Assembly: GCA_963719005.1 (NCBI GenBank)
Contig: CAVRAR010000014.1
Coordinates: 558,001-622,000, forward strand
Length of the DNA: 64,000 nt
Direction of reading: 5' to 3'
Source: G963675935 sp963719005
GTDB taxonomy: Bacteria; Planctomycetota; Planctomycetia; Pirellulales; Thermoguttaceae
Below, in pieces: positions 25,801 to 34,381 of this stretch. A program made the position numbers and the translations under genes. The notes under the pieces were generated by a model, which searched no databases, had not been told where the DNA came from, and was given only the letters and a program-made list of their open reading frames with translations. Numbering within the stretch: position 1 is the first letter of the stretch; every line of letters begins with the position of its first letter.

Positions 25801-26172
25801 TCCGCCGGCGCACCAACCGTCACAGAGATTGACGCTGGCCTCCATGCCAAGCCGCGACGCCTCGCTCAGCGCGAACTTGAACAGTGCGTTCCACTCGGGG
25901 CTGAGAAACTTCGGGCCTTGCGGCGTTTCGCCGCCGCCGGCGTTGAAAACCATCACGCCCTGGATGCCCTGCCGATGCATCGCTTCGAGATCGCGGGTAA
26001 TGCCCTCGCGGGTGACGTTGCTGTTCAACCACCACCAATACGCCCACGGTCGGGCGGCAGCCGGCGGCGACTGGAACGTCCGCTCCATCTCCGTCTCGGC
26101 GCAGGCAACGCCGGCCAGCGAGACCCCAAGGGCGAGAACGCAGCATCCCAGGTTGTTCGCAAAGACGTTCAT
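22816..26172 (-). CDS. Exported GH106-type alpha-L-rhamnosidase
   Basis: An 1118-residue exported protein (signal peptide NLGCCVLALGVSLAGVACA). The N-terminal sequence ARPWAYWWWLNSNVTREGIT, followed by DLEAMHRQGIQGVMVFNAGG, is the hallmark of GH106-type enzymes. MEASVNLCDGWCAGGPWI, DSYETGADVQGQQPTWSAIF and the YGKKIVQAESFTAW segment fit the catalytic barrel. A C-terminal beta-sandwich (KPVFLDLGTVNYVARVRLNG, GLLGPVTVRKEL) closes the protein, as in GH2-like accessory domains. GH106 enzymes remove L-rhamnose from plant or algal polysaccharides. It is the third of five co-directional exported genes. A sugar permease lies 4.7 kb away on the other strand. Confidence 0.88.
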   Translation of the reverse strand: MNVFANNLGCCVLALGVSLAGVACAETEMERTFQSPPAAARPWAYWWWLNSNVTREGITRDLEAMHRQGIQGVMVFNAGGGETPQGPKFLSPEWNALFKFALSEASRLGMEASVNLCDGWCAGGPWIPAEAANKKLTWSETQVDGPRAASQMLPQPPTVDGFYRDVAVLAIREKAACPVQPAEIRTNSYYNGFDYEYRWHTDDAADRDPNTSWKPAAVPTAEKPVWLDYVYSEPLTASALYLVGEKTDGPRACELQSSDDDKQFKTIASFEMPQGKAKKVAFSATSGRIYRLVIKSVHGTDARVAEMWLLRKGDEPAIHPGIKWWLHKSGNRGFWHFPKEGPAVMEEEYPEDGAADCKSAEVVDISAKMTKHGKLVWDAPDGRWTVLRFGYTLEGQRSRCSSTVIGYEADMLDPIGVETHFKHCAAPLLNAAGQYAGKTLKYLHVDSYETGADVQGQQPTWSAIFLDEFRKRRGYDPLPYLPAMARRIVDSREKTDRFLWDIRMTISDLMIDKFYGRLAELAHARGVGIHCETGYGTYPHPQFDGLRAAAQCDIPMGEFWWGTDVMKLSEHYCNAIRSVASPAHIYGKKIVQAESFTAWSHFLEYPATLKPVGDEAYCDGLNRVMFHQYTHQPNEDQPGYQYGAGTHIDRHVTWWNMAKPFLTYLTRCQNILQSGRFQADVCYFVGEGTSKYVPGKRFLKPALPPGCNYDCVNTDVLLNRMTVKGGQLVLPDGTSYSALVLPTQRTMSTQVLRKIKKLIEEGASVIGDRPLHTPGLANRRESDRQLKRMADSMWQADAKPIERDSAPEAVRSRLPTDKVHFQMRFMGNGVLVWDSSNASPVEEALSGFQDFGAPDKNEGFEFIHRVVDGADYYFVSNQTDQTKKGDYCFYVQGRLPELWDPVTGVRRDLSRWSAGGWEDLRTRISMRFEPHQSFFVVFRKPAHGRDKSDGKPNFPELKQVAEIGGPWTVAFDPKWGGPEKVVFEKLDDWTKRPEEGIKYYSGTAVYKKTFDLADLPSPSKKPVFLDLGTVNYVARVRLNGRDLGVVWTAPWRVDISGVVKEKGNELEIEVVNTWLNRLVGDAHLPPEKRLAKTNVQYPPDQPLMPSGLLGPVTVRKEL

Positions 26173-26221
26173 GCAACTATCTCGTGCAAGGCTGGAGCGC
26201 GAGGCGCGCTGTAGGCGCCGT

Positions 26222-27638
26222 CTAATGCGGCAACTTCAACGATGGATCGCCGTAGAACATGTATTTCATGGCTTGAAAGAAGATCGAGGGCGGATACCAA
26301 TCGGCGTTGGGTTTGATTGTAGCAAGATGTTCCTGGTCATAGTAGTAGCATACCGCCTGCATCCAGCAATCGCCCAAGCGTGCCGTCGGCTCGTTGCCCC
26401 AACTTTTGACGAAGCCGTCCATCAACGTGAGCGCGCAGGGCTGCCCGCCGGTATTGCAGCCGATGTAGGCCACCGCGCCGTTCGGGCCGGCGCGGAGAAG
26501 CTGCTTGCCCAACCCGCGCGAATTGTACCGCCCTTTTTGATAAGCGGCCGGCGGAGGGGGCGGCGCCTTGAAGACCTCGCCGGCATACGTCCCCTTGTGT
26601 TTCACCCCGTTTGCGTCCACATAGGCTTCGTACGGCGCCAGTGCGCAGAATTGGGCCGTGTTGCACCCGATCGACATCATCACCGGCAGATAGTTGGCGT
26701 TCTTGATCCGCGCCAAGTCGTTGACGTGCAACGATTGTTCCCAGCGGTCGTTCAATCCGTGGCCGGCGTGAAGCATCAGATCGACGCCGGAATTCAGCAG
26801 CCTGACGACCTCGTCCCGGTTCGGCGGCGGATCGTTCGACTTGCAGGCGCCGTCGGAATAGTACCGTTTGTCGATTTGCCAGCCCTTGGGCAGCAACTTG
26901 GCCTCTTCGTCCATCGCCCAGCGCGCGTCGATCCAGCCGCCGTTGTGGATCAACGCGGCGCGGAATGGCGACGGCGGCGCCGCCGCGACGCGAGTCTCGT
27001 AGCCGATCGACTTGGCGACCATTGTGCGAACCTCTTCCGGCTTGTGGACCGGCCAGCGCCCGAGCGCCAGCTTCGGGCGGTAATGGATCGCATCGTAATT
27101 GATCGGGTCGTTCTTGTTCGTCTCGCCGTGGACTTCACCGAAGTATGCGGCGTGAAACCCCTCCTTCCCCGCGTTCCAATCGTCGAACGAGCCGTCTTCT
27201 TTCGCCACGTCGGCGTAGTAGAGATCGCAGGGATAGAAAGCGTAGTTGAAGGCCGCCGGGTCCGATCGGTCGAGAACCATGTAGCGCACCGGCATCACCG
27301 CGGAATCGCCGACCAACAACACGTAATGGACGTGCCGCTCGCGCCACGCCTTGTAGAGATAGTGCTTCAGTTTCTCGGGAGCATCGACTCCTTGGTTCTG
27401 GGCGAGCACGTCTTCCAAAGCTGCCGATTCGACGCAAAGCTCTTTCTGCTTGTGTTCGACGAACGGCTGCAACTCCTTCTGGAAGTTGCGGGGCGCGACG
27501 ATCAACAGAGTCGCGCTTGCCCGCGACTGCCGCCGGATGGGCCTTCGTCGGCCCCGCGACAAGCGGCGAAGGCGACGGGCAAAGGCCCAAGAGAATCAGT
27601 CCAACCGTTGCGGTGAGAATCGTGCGAAACTGCCCCAT
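26222..27638 (-). CDS. Exported C25-like (gingipain-family) cysteine peptidase, one frame break
   Basis: The protein starts MGQFRTILTATVGLILLGLC, a signal peptide, with a GGAGGAG ribosome site. The frame is lost after AVAGK and resumes one base later as ATLLIVAPRNFQKELQPF. An extra base near 27516 explains it. The rest shows the C25 caspase-like fold: HYVLLVGDSAVMPVRYM, LALGRWPVHKPEEVRTMV, the catalytic His in LMLHAGHGLND and the Cys in MSIGCNTAQFC. About 470 residues. The peptidase sits inside a glycoside hydrolase cluster, so it may trim glycoproteins or process its exported neighbours; that is inference. Confidence 0.8.
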
Positions 27639-27691
27639 GATGTCTCCTCCAAGTTGTGCTTTACAAACGATAATGCCGTCTCCGTGAATGA

Positions 27692-29101
27692 TCAGCGAAA
27701 GAAAATGTCTCGATTGCCCAGGACGACCCGCGTCAAGATGGCGGCATATTCGCAGTATTTCTCGGCGCCGGCGGGCGTAACCGTGCCGTTGGGCTGGGGA
27801 TGATACCGCTCGCGCCAATAGCCGTCGGCCTTGGCGGCGCGGCACACCTTGCGAGCCGATTCGACCAGGCGGCTGTGGGCTTTCATGCGTCGGCAAGCGA
27901 CGGCTTCGAGATACCACGCCCGGCCCATCGCGGCCACATCGTGCAGGGGCGTGGCCGAAACCGGCAGCGGTTCGTCGTATTCCCATTTCTCGTAGGCCAA
28001 GGGTTTGGAAACGCTCTGCGTCGGCATGTCTCCCCACCAGAAGCCCTTTTCGCTGAGCAGACGCGGCCAGAGCAATTCCAGCTTGCGGCCGGTGGCGATT
28101 CCAAACGCGACTGCCGCCCAATTCACGTCGCTCAGTCCGTGGAAATCGACGAGTCCGCGCTTCGGATGAACGTATTCGCCGAAATGATCGTCGCGCCAGA
28201 AGACGGCATGAAAGCTTTCCGCCAGCTTATCGGCATGAGCGGACCACTTCGCTTGCGATGTTCCGTCGCCGGCCGCATGGAAGAGCCGCGCCAGTTCGCG
28301 GAAGGCGTGAATCGTGTAGCACTGGGTCACGCCGTCCCAGTCGTATCGCGCCGGCAACTCGGTGTAGAAACCCGCGCCGCCGATCAGCCCGTTCTTGTCC
28401 TTTCGGGCGAGCAAGTACTTCGCGGCCGCTTCGAGCGAGGGCAGTCGCTCGCGCAGCCACGGCGTGGAACCGGTGGCGTCGAAGATTTCCCCCGCAGTGA
28501 GAATGTAGCAAACCGGCGCCAGCGCACCCAGCGGATCCTTCGGGTGCCAATGCTTGAACAGCCCGATCCACGACCGCGGTTGTTGACTGGAAGCGGGCAA
28601 GCCCTCGCGTTTCGGCGGCTTGTACGTATAAATGTCGTGGGGCGTGTTCAGACCGCACAGGCAGCCGCTCGCCGGAGTGTCGCCGGGAAAAATGGCGAAC
28701 GGAATGTGGCCGTCCTTTCGCTGCGACGCACGTGCGAAGTCGAAATAATCGAGCACCATCCGCGTGCGCCCGATCAACAGATACGCGCCGGCCATCTGCC
28801 ACGAGTCGAGCCCTGGCCAGGTCGCGTTGCCGTAAGCCCGGCCGTCGGCGGAAATCCAGAAGTAGCCGGGGTAATCGGTCTCGACCGCCGCCGGAATCAT
28901 GTTTTTCAAGATCGCGGCTTCCATGCCCGCGCGGATTTCGGGATCGGCGACGCCGGCGATCATCTGCGACGGGTCGGCGGCCGGTTTCTCCGCGGGCGGT
29001 TCGCCGGCGAGCAAACCTCTTCCCGCCAGCGTCAATCCGACGCCCATTGCCCCCGTATGAATGACGAACGAACGGCGCGACAATCGTGGATCGTGAGTCA
29101 T
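27692..29101 (-). CDS. Tat-exported six-hairpin (alpha/alpha-barrel) glycosidase-like protein
   Basis: A protein of about 469 residues starting MTHDPRLSRRSFVIHTGAMG, a twin-arginine signal peptide (R-R-S-F-V). The mature region has the alternating hydrophobic helices of a six-hairpin glycosidase fold: ATWPGLDSWQMAGAYLLIGR, ASQRKDGHIPFAIFPGD, DWDGVTQCYTIHAFREL and ATPLHDVAAMGRAWYLEAVA. Tat export implies it folds, possibly with a metal, before crossing the membrane. It is the first gene of the five-gene exported set. Substrate unknown; it probably acts on the same glycan as GH106 and GH36. Confidence 0.75.
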   Translation of the reverse strand: MTHDPRLSRRSFVIHTGAMGVGLTLAGRGLLAGEPPAEKPAADPSQMIAGVADPEIRAGMEAAILKNMIPAAVETDYPGYFWISADGRAYGNATWPGLDSWQMAGAYLLIGRTRMVLDYFDFARASQRKDGHIPFAIFPGDTPASGCLCGLNTPHDIYTYKPPKREGLPASSQQPRSWIGLFKHWHPKDPLGALAPVCYILTAGEIFDATGSTPWLRERLPSLEAAAKYLLARKDKNGLIGGAGFYTELPARYDWDGVTQCYTIHAFRELARLFHAAGDGTSQAKWSAHADKLAESFHAVFWRDDHFGEYVHPKRGLVDFHGLSDVNWAAVAFGIATGRKLELLWPRLLSEKGFWWGDMPTQSVSKPLAYEKWEYDEPLPVSATPLHDVAAMGRAWYLEAVACRRMKAHSRLVESARKVCRAAKADGYWRERYHPQPNGTVTPAGAEKYCEYAAILTRVVLGNRDIFFR

Positions 29102-29289
29102 AAAAGGAATCTTTCTTGGCGGCAGCCTTTTGGCAATGGCAGTCTCGGTCGATCGCGCGAAACTGCCTCTCTTTCGCGGGTGGGAATCGGCGGGAGGTTG
29201 GCGGGAGGCCGGCGGGAAGCTCAAATCACAGCCGCTTCATTGTAACACGAGAAAGGCCGGGAATGCAACCGGGCGGCATTTCTAACCAC

Positions 29290-29360
29290 GGTGGGGCAGA
29301 CATTCCTGTCTGCCGCGAAAAATGCGGCACTTATAGCAGACAAGAATGTCTGCCCCACCG
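29290..29360. repeat. Palindromic element (GGTGGGGCAGACATTCCTGT arms)
   Basis: The arms ggtggggcagacattcctgt and its inverse agacaagaatgtctgcccca surround about 30 bases. Same family as 18281, 41076 and 42569. It lies between the six-hairpin gene and the methyltransferase gene. Confidence 0.9.
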
Positions 29361-29403
29361 AGAACGCTGTTGCCTGTTCTTCCCCTATGGTGGAAAACGT
29401 GGA

Positions 29404-30138
29404 CTATTCCGCCGCCTTCCTCCCGATGAACGTGTAGTACGGCGCTCGCAGCAGCGGCAGATACGGAATTCGTCCCCGCGACTCACTGCAATGGACTTGC
29501 AGGAAACGACGACGCAAGTACGGCAGATGCTCGGAGGAGGGAAAGACGTCGTTGAGGCCAAAAAACATCGGCCAGAAGTTGCGGTTGAAGAAGCCGTGCC
29601 GGGCCAAACCTTCAGCCGTATGCTTCCGCGACACATAGAAATCCAACGCCCCGATCACGCCGCCGGGCTTCAGAATCGACCAGGCGTTCTCGATGGCCGC
29701 AAACCAATCGGGAATCATCGTGAGCGAATAGGAGAAGGTGACGACGTCGGCCTGGCCCTCGGGCGGGCGAAAATGGATCGCGTCGGCCTCGATCGCCTCG
29801 ACGTTCTTCCAGCCCCGCTGCTGGATCCGCCGTCGCGCCACCTTTAGCATCGAGGGTGAGAAATCGACGATGTACGCCTTGCCGAGCGCGTCGATTCGCG
29901 GGCCGAGCTGTTCGAGATTCCAGCCGGTTCCGCCGCCCAGATCGACCCAGACGCCGCCGGGCGGGGCTTCGAGTGCGGCGAACAATTCCTGCCGCCCGTG
30001 AAGCAACCGCTTGCGAAAACTGTCGAAGTTCTCGGCCTGGCCCTCATAGAACGCTTCGACGCGTGCCGCGGTGTCGGCGCCGCGCAGACGCTTCAGAGTA
30101 ACGCAGTAAAGCGTCTTCAGTTCGGCCAGAAGCGACAT
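29404..30138 (-). CDS. SAM-dependent methyltransferase, BtaB-like
   Basis: A 244-residue class I methyltransferase. Motif I is VWVDLGGGTGWNLEQLG, the acidic residue of motif II is AYIVDFSPSMLKVAR, and motif IV is DVVTFSYSLTMIPDWFAAIE. The N-terminal VEAFYEGQAENFDSFRKRLL and the SYSLTMIP motif resemble BtaB. BtaB N-methylates a diacylglyceryl homoserine to make the betaine lipid DGTS. A BtaA partner is not in the window, so the lipid assignment is tentative and another small-molecule methylation is possible. It precedes a ComEA-like gene in the opposite order on the same strand. Confidence 0.65.
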   Translation of the reverse strand: MSLLAELKTLYCVTLKRLRGADTAARVEAFYEGQAENFDSFRKRLLHGRQELFAALEAPPGGVWVDLGGGTGWNLEQLGPRIDALGKAYIVDFSPSMLKVARRRIQQRGWKNVEAIEADAIHFRPPEGQADVVTFSYSLTMIPDWFAAIENAWSILKPGGVIGALDFYVSRKHTAEGLARHGFFNRNFWPMFFGLNDVFPSSEHLPYLRRRFLQVHCSESRGRIPYLPLLRAPYYTFIGRKAAE

Positions 30139-30191
30139 CGCGGCAAACCCTCTCTCGTGTCCTCCGCCGCTTGCGGCTTCGCAACGCGCTG

Positions 30192-30584
30192 CTATTGTCT
30201 GGCGACGTTCGCGCTATCCGGCATCGGCCGCAGATAGGGGCGAATCTGTTCCATCGTCTTTGGCCCGATGCCGCGGACGCGCCGCAAGTCGTCCTGGTCG
30301 GCGAACGGGCCGGCCGTCTGCCGCGACTCGACGATCCGCTTGGCCAACGTCGGGCCGATGCCGGGCAGTTGCAGCAGTTCGGGCCAATCGGCCCTGTTGA
30401 TATCGACCTGGAAGCGGGCGGTCCGCGGTTCGGCCCGATCGATCTCGATCAGCCGGCCGCCCCATCCGCCCTGAGCGATCCACCACCCGCCCATCGCCGC
30501 CAACGCAACGACGACCAGCGCCGCCACGGCGACCTGATCGGCGCGGCGAAGCAACCAATGGGGATGATGTGAAGGGGCGGACAT
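30192..30584 (-). CDS. ComEA-type helix-hairpin-helix DNA-binding membrane protein
   Basis: A 130-residue protein. A single N-terminal membrane helix (VAVAALVVVALAAMGGWWIA) is followed by a linker and a C-terminal helix-hairpin-helix pair: VDINRADWPELLQLPGIGPT, LAKRIVESRQTAGPF and LRRVRGIGPKTMEQI. This is the arrangement of ComEA, which binds double-stranded DNA at the cell surface during natural transformation. A start at MSAPSHHPHW is preferred because the longer frame adds only polar residues. It is upstream of the methyltransferase on the same strand. No other competence genes are nearby. Confidence 0.8.
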   Translation of the reverse strand: MSAPSHHPHWLLRRADQVAVAALVVVALAAMGGWWIAQGGWGGRLIEIDRAEPRTARFQVDINRADWPELLQLPGIGPTLAKRIVESRQTAGPFADQDDLRRVRGIGPKTMEQIRPYLRPMPDSANVARQ

Positions 30585-30703
30585 ACGTCTCGCTATTATC
30601 GCCAATTGCGGCCGCGTTGTCATGTGGGGGCTGCTTGTAAAAACCGGGGGGAACGGTCCTTGACGGCGAGCGGAGATTGCGCTATAAGAACGTGGTTGAA
30701 AAG

Positions 30704-30821
30704 TCTCCCCTCTCTCTTTGGGAGAGGGGCCAGGGGTGAGGGCAACGCGGGCAGGATCACGAGATCGTCAAGTTCCTCAGCAGCATCCCTCACCCTAACC
30801 CTCTCCCAAAGGGAGAGGGGA
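30704..30821. repeat. Palindromic element (CCCTCTCCCAAAGGGAGAGGGG type)
   Basis: The sequence tcccctctctctttgggaga with ggggccaggggtgagggcaa is mirrored by catccctcaccctaaccctc and tcccaaagggagaggggact. Same type as 8351-8423. It sits about 55 bases before the permease start, so it may be transcribed as a leader hairpin. Confidence 0.85.
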
Positions 30822-30874
30822 CTGCATGGCGCGGTACGGTTTCACCAAACTCGACTTGCGAAAGGAATCAGTTC

Positions 30875-31935
30875 GTGTTTGTGGTTGAAAACAATCTCAC
30901 CGCCGTCATTTTCTGCATTATCACCATGCTCTGTTGGGGCTCCTGGGCCAACACGCAGAAAGCCGTGGGAAAGCGGTGGCGATTCGAGCTTTTTTATTGG
31001 GATTACGTCTTCGGTGTAGTCGTCGCGTCGCTGCTGTTCGCCTTCACGCTCGGCAGCATGGGCACGCACGGCCGCGGTTTCCTGGCCGATCTCGCCCAGG
31101 CCAGCCCGGACAATATCGGATCGGCCCTGTTGGGCGGAGTCGTGTTCAACGCGGCGAATATCCTACTGGTGGCTGCGATTGCCCTATCGGGCATGGCGGT
31201 TGCGTTTCCGGTGGGCATCGGGCTGGCCCTGGTGCTCGGCGTCTTGATCAATTACGTCGGCGGCGACCGCTCGGCCAGCGCGTCCCTGCTCTTCCTCGGT
31301 GTCGCGTTGGTCGCTGGGGCCATTGTTCTCGATGCGATGGCCTATCGGAAGCTCAGCGGACCCCGTTCGACCGGCGGAACCAAGGGCCTTGTGCTTGCTG
31401 TGTTGTGCGGCATCCTCATGTCATTGTTCTACTATCTTGTCATCTGGCCGATCGGTCAGGTGGAAGTGAATACCAAAACGGGACGCGCGTTGGTGGCGGT
31501 GACGACGCAGAACCTGCAAATCGGCAACATCCAGGCCGGCAAGATGACAGCCTACACGGCCAACGTAGTGTTCGCGATCGGCATCCTGCTGAGCAGTCTC
31601 GTGTTCAACGTTGCGATTATGAAAAGGCCATTCGTGGGCGAACCCGTGCCGTTGGGCGAATATCTCAAGGGGGCCGCGAAGACCATCTCTGGGGCGTCGT
31701 GGGCGGAGTGATTTGGGCAGCGGGTATGACATTGAACCTCGTTGCCTCCAGCCACGCAAGCCCTGCGGTATCGTATGGGCTCGGTCAAGGGGCGACGATG
31801 GTTGCGGCCCTCTGGGGAGTGTTCGTCTGGCGCGAGTTTCGCAATGCCCCGCGCGGCACCAAGCCGCTGCTGACGCTGATGTTCGCCTGCTTCATCGTCG
31901 GCCTTGGGTTGGTGATCGTATCGAAATTGAGTTGA
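30875..31935 (+). CDS. DMT-superfamily sugar or ureide-type permease, one frame break near 31681
   Basis: A membrane protein of about 353 residues with ten predicted helices, for example NLTAVIFCIITMLCWGSWAN, LLGGVVFNAANILLVAAIAL and FPVGIGLALVLGVLINYVGG. The start (CITMLCWGSWANTQKAV) and layout resemble the RhaT/GRP and ureide permease group, which couples sugar or ureide uptake to protons. After KGAAKT the first frame stops at 31711. Removing one base of uncertainty restores the tail HLWGVVGGVIWAAGMTLNL through VIVSKLS. One missing G at about 31681 explains this. Its position near the rhamnosidase cluster makes a deoxy-sugar substrate plausible; that is inference. Confidence 0.75.
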
Positions 31936-31965
31936 GACATACCGCACCGCCGGAGACGCATCACT

Positions 31966-34243
31966 ATGAAGAGATCCTGTCCCGCATTTCTGAGCAACGT
32001 GTGCCACTGCTTGGAACAAGCAGTGCTCGGTCAACGGGTTGCCTCCGGCACTGCTTGTTCCAAGCAGTGGCACACGGGTGGCAGTCTGCCCGGAGCGGCG
32101 AGAAACTGGGGCTACGGCATCCCGATTCTGGCGGCAGCCGTCCTCCTATCCCTTCTTTCCGCGCTTGTGGCGGAAGAGGACGTGAAATTGAAGCTACGTG
32201 ACGAAGTGATCGACGGCCCCGCACCGGGCAGCAACCGGGCCGCCTGGCTGGCCGAGATGACCCGTTGGCGCGACGCCGAACGGAAACGCATCAAGTACGA
32301 CCCCGCCCAGTACGCTCGGCCGGAACTTCGGTGGACGCAACGCAGCTTCGTCCAGCCGCAGATAATGGTCGAAGAGCGGTACTTCTATGATCCCATAGCT
32401 GGGCGAGTACACGGTGGACCGATACCTTGACGATCTGGAGACTCGCTACGGCGGGATCGACTCGGTGCTGATCTGGCCGGTCTATCCGAACATCGGCATC
32501 GACAATCGCAACCAGCACGACCTGCTGCACGACATGCCCGGCGGGCTGCCCGGCGTAAAGCAGATGGTGGCCGACTTCCACCGCCGCGGCGTGCGGGTGC
32601 TGTTTCCCGTCATGTCCTGGGACATCGGCACGCGGCCGGAGGGCGTGCCGCTGTGCCAGGCCGCCGCTCGCGACATGAAGGAGATCGGCGCCGACGGCAT
32701 CAACGGCGACACGTTTTCCGGCATTCCCGTCGAATTCCGCAACGCCGCCGACGCCGTCGGCCATCCGCTGGCGCTCGAGCCCGAATGCCAAATGCAAGAC
32801 CAGGCCATGATCGCCTGGAACGTCATGAGTTGGGGCTATTGGGATTACCAACCGATTCCCGTCGTGAGCAAGTATAAGTGGATCGAATCCCGGCATAACG
32901 TCAACGTCTGCGAACGCTGGGCGACGGACCGGACCGACGGGCTGCAATCGGCCTTCTTCAACGGCGTCGGCTACGAAAGCTGGGAAAACGTCTGGGGGCT
33001 GTGGAACGAACTGACCCCGCACGACGCCGAGGCCCTGCGCCGCATCGCCACCATCGAGCGGGCGATGGCCGACATGCTCGCGAGCCCCAACTGGGAACCG
33101 CACGTGCCGACGTTGCAGCAGGGCGTCTTCGCCAGCCGATTTCCGGCGAAGGACAGAACCCTCTGGCTCGTGGTCAATCGCTCGAAAAAAGATATTAGGG
33201 GCGAGCAGCTCGCCGTGCCGCATTCCCAGGGCGTTCGCTACTACGATCTCTGGAACGGCGTCAAGTTGAAACCGGCCATCGTCGCGGAAGCCGCCAGGCT
33301 GGCCTTCCCGATCGAGGCCCGCGGCTACGGCGCGATTCTTGCCGTGCCGACGGAAAAGACGCCGGCGGATGTGAAGGGGCTGATCGGCACGATGGCACGA
33401 CTGTCGCTGCTGCCGTTGAGTCACTATTCGTCGCAGTGGAAGACGCTGCCGCAGAAGATCGTCAAGATCGCGGCGACGAAACCCTTGCCGGCGACAACCG
33501 ACGGCATGGTGCTGATTCCGGCCGGCAAATATCGCTTCAAGGTCTCGGGCGTCGAGATCGAAGGAGACGACGCCCACGGCGTCGACGTGCAGTATCCCTG
33601 GGAAGACCGGCCGCGGAAATCCCACGACAAAGAGTTGGATATCAAGGCGTTCCTGATCGACAAATATCCGGTCAACAACGCCCAGTTCAAGCAATTCATC
33701 GAGGCGTCCGACTATCGGCCGCGGGACGACCACAATTTCCTGAAGGATTGGAAGAACGGCACGTATCCCGACGGCTGGGCGAAAAAACCCGTCACGTGGG
33801 TCTCGCTCGAAGACGCCCGGGCTTACGCCGCGTGGGCCGGCAAGCGATTGCCGCACGAATGGGAATGGCAGTACGCTGCCCAAGGAAACGACGGCCGGCT
33901 GCATCCGTGGGGCAACGCCGACAACGCCGAGGCGATCCCCAAGCACGAGAGCGGCCGCGAGCTTCGCCCGCCGACCGACGTCGATGCCTTCCCCAAGGGC
34001 GCCAGCCCGTTCGGCGTGATGGACATGACCGGAAACGTCTGGCAATGGACCGACGAGTATCGCGACGAGCACACGCGGGCGGCGATTCTCCGCGGCGGCA
34101 GCTACTACCGGCCCAGCGGCTCGGGCTGGTATTTCCCGGAAAATACGCGGCTCGATCAACACGGCAAGTACCTTTTGATCGCCCCAAGCAAAGACCGTTC
34201 GGCGATGATCGGCTTCCGCTGCGCCGCCGATGTTTCGCAGTAA
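31966..34243 (+). CDS. Exported TIM-barrel protein fused to an FGE/sulfatase-modifying-like domain, one frame break
   Basis: Two modules. The N-terminal half is a glycosidase-like barrel (GIDSVLIWPVYPNIGIDNR, RRGVRVLFPVMSWDIG, EIGADGINGDTFSGIPVEFR). The C-terminal half (about residues 510-750) is an FGE-sulfatase-type domain: IDKYPVNNAQFKQFIEASDY, EDARAYAAWAGKRLPHEWEW, SPFGVMDMTGNVWQWTDEY and ILRGGSYYRPSG. True FGE needs two active Cys; here only the Cys of GFRCAAD is visible, so binding rather than formylglycine formation is likely. The signal segment GYGIPILAAAVLLSLLSALV is preceded by a palindromic element in frame (31999-32075). The frame breaks near 32404; removing a C gives AGEYTVDRYLDDLETRYG. 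Confidence 0.75.
31999..32075. repeat. Palindromic element in frame before a signal peptide
   Basis: The arms gtgtgccactgcttggaaca and its inverse tgttccaagcagtggcacac surround about 35 bases. A copy lies at 42473-42549. Inside the host frame it encodes VCHCLEQAVLGQRVASGTA and CSKQWHT, placed between the start codon and the hydrophobic signal segment. Confidence 0.85.
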
Positions 34244-34249
34244 CGAATC

Positions 34250-34342
34250 GTAGGGTGGGACAAGCGAAGCGCAGTCCCACCAGCGGCATACGGCAACGTG
34301 AAAACCAACTGGTGGGACCGCGCTTCGCTTGTCCCACCCTAC
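34250..34342. repeat. Palindromic element (GTAGGGTGGGACAAGCGAAG arms)
   Basis: The arms gtagggtgggacaagcgaag and its inverse cttcgcttgtcccaccctac enclose a second pair (cccaccag/ctggtggg). A related copy lies at 62394-62467. It sits between the FGE fusion gene and the CydA-like gene. Confidence 0.9.
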
Positions 34343-34381
34343 ACTGGCCTCGCCAAGCGGAAACTTAGGAGTCCAGCGGCC

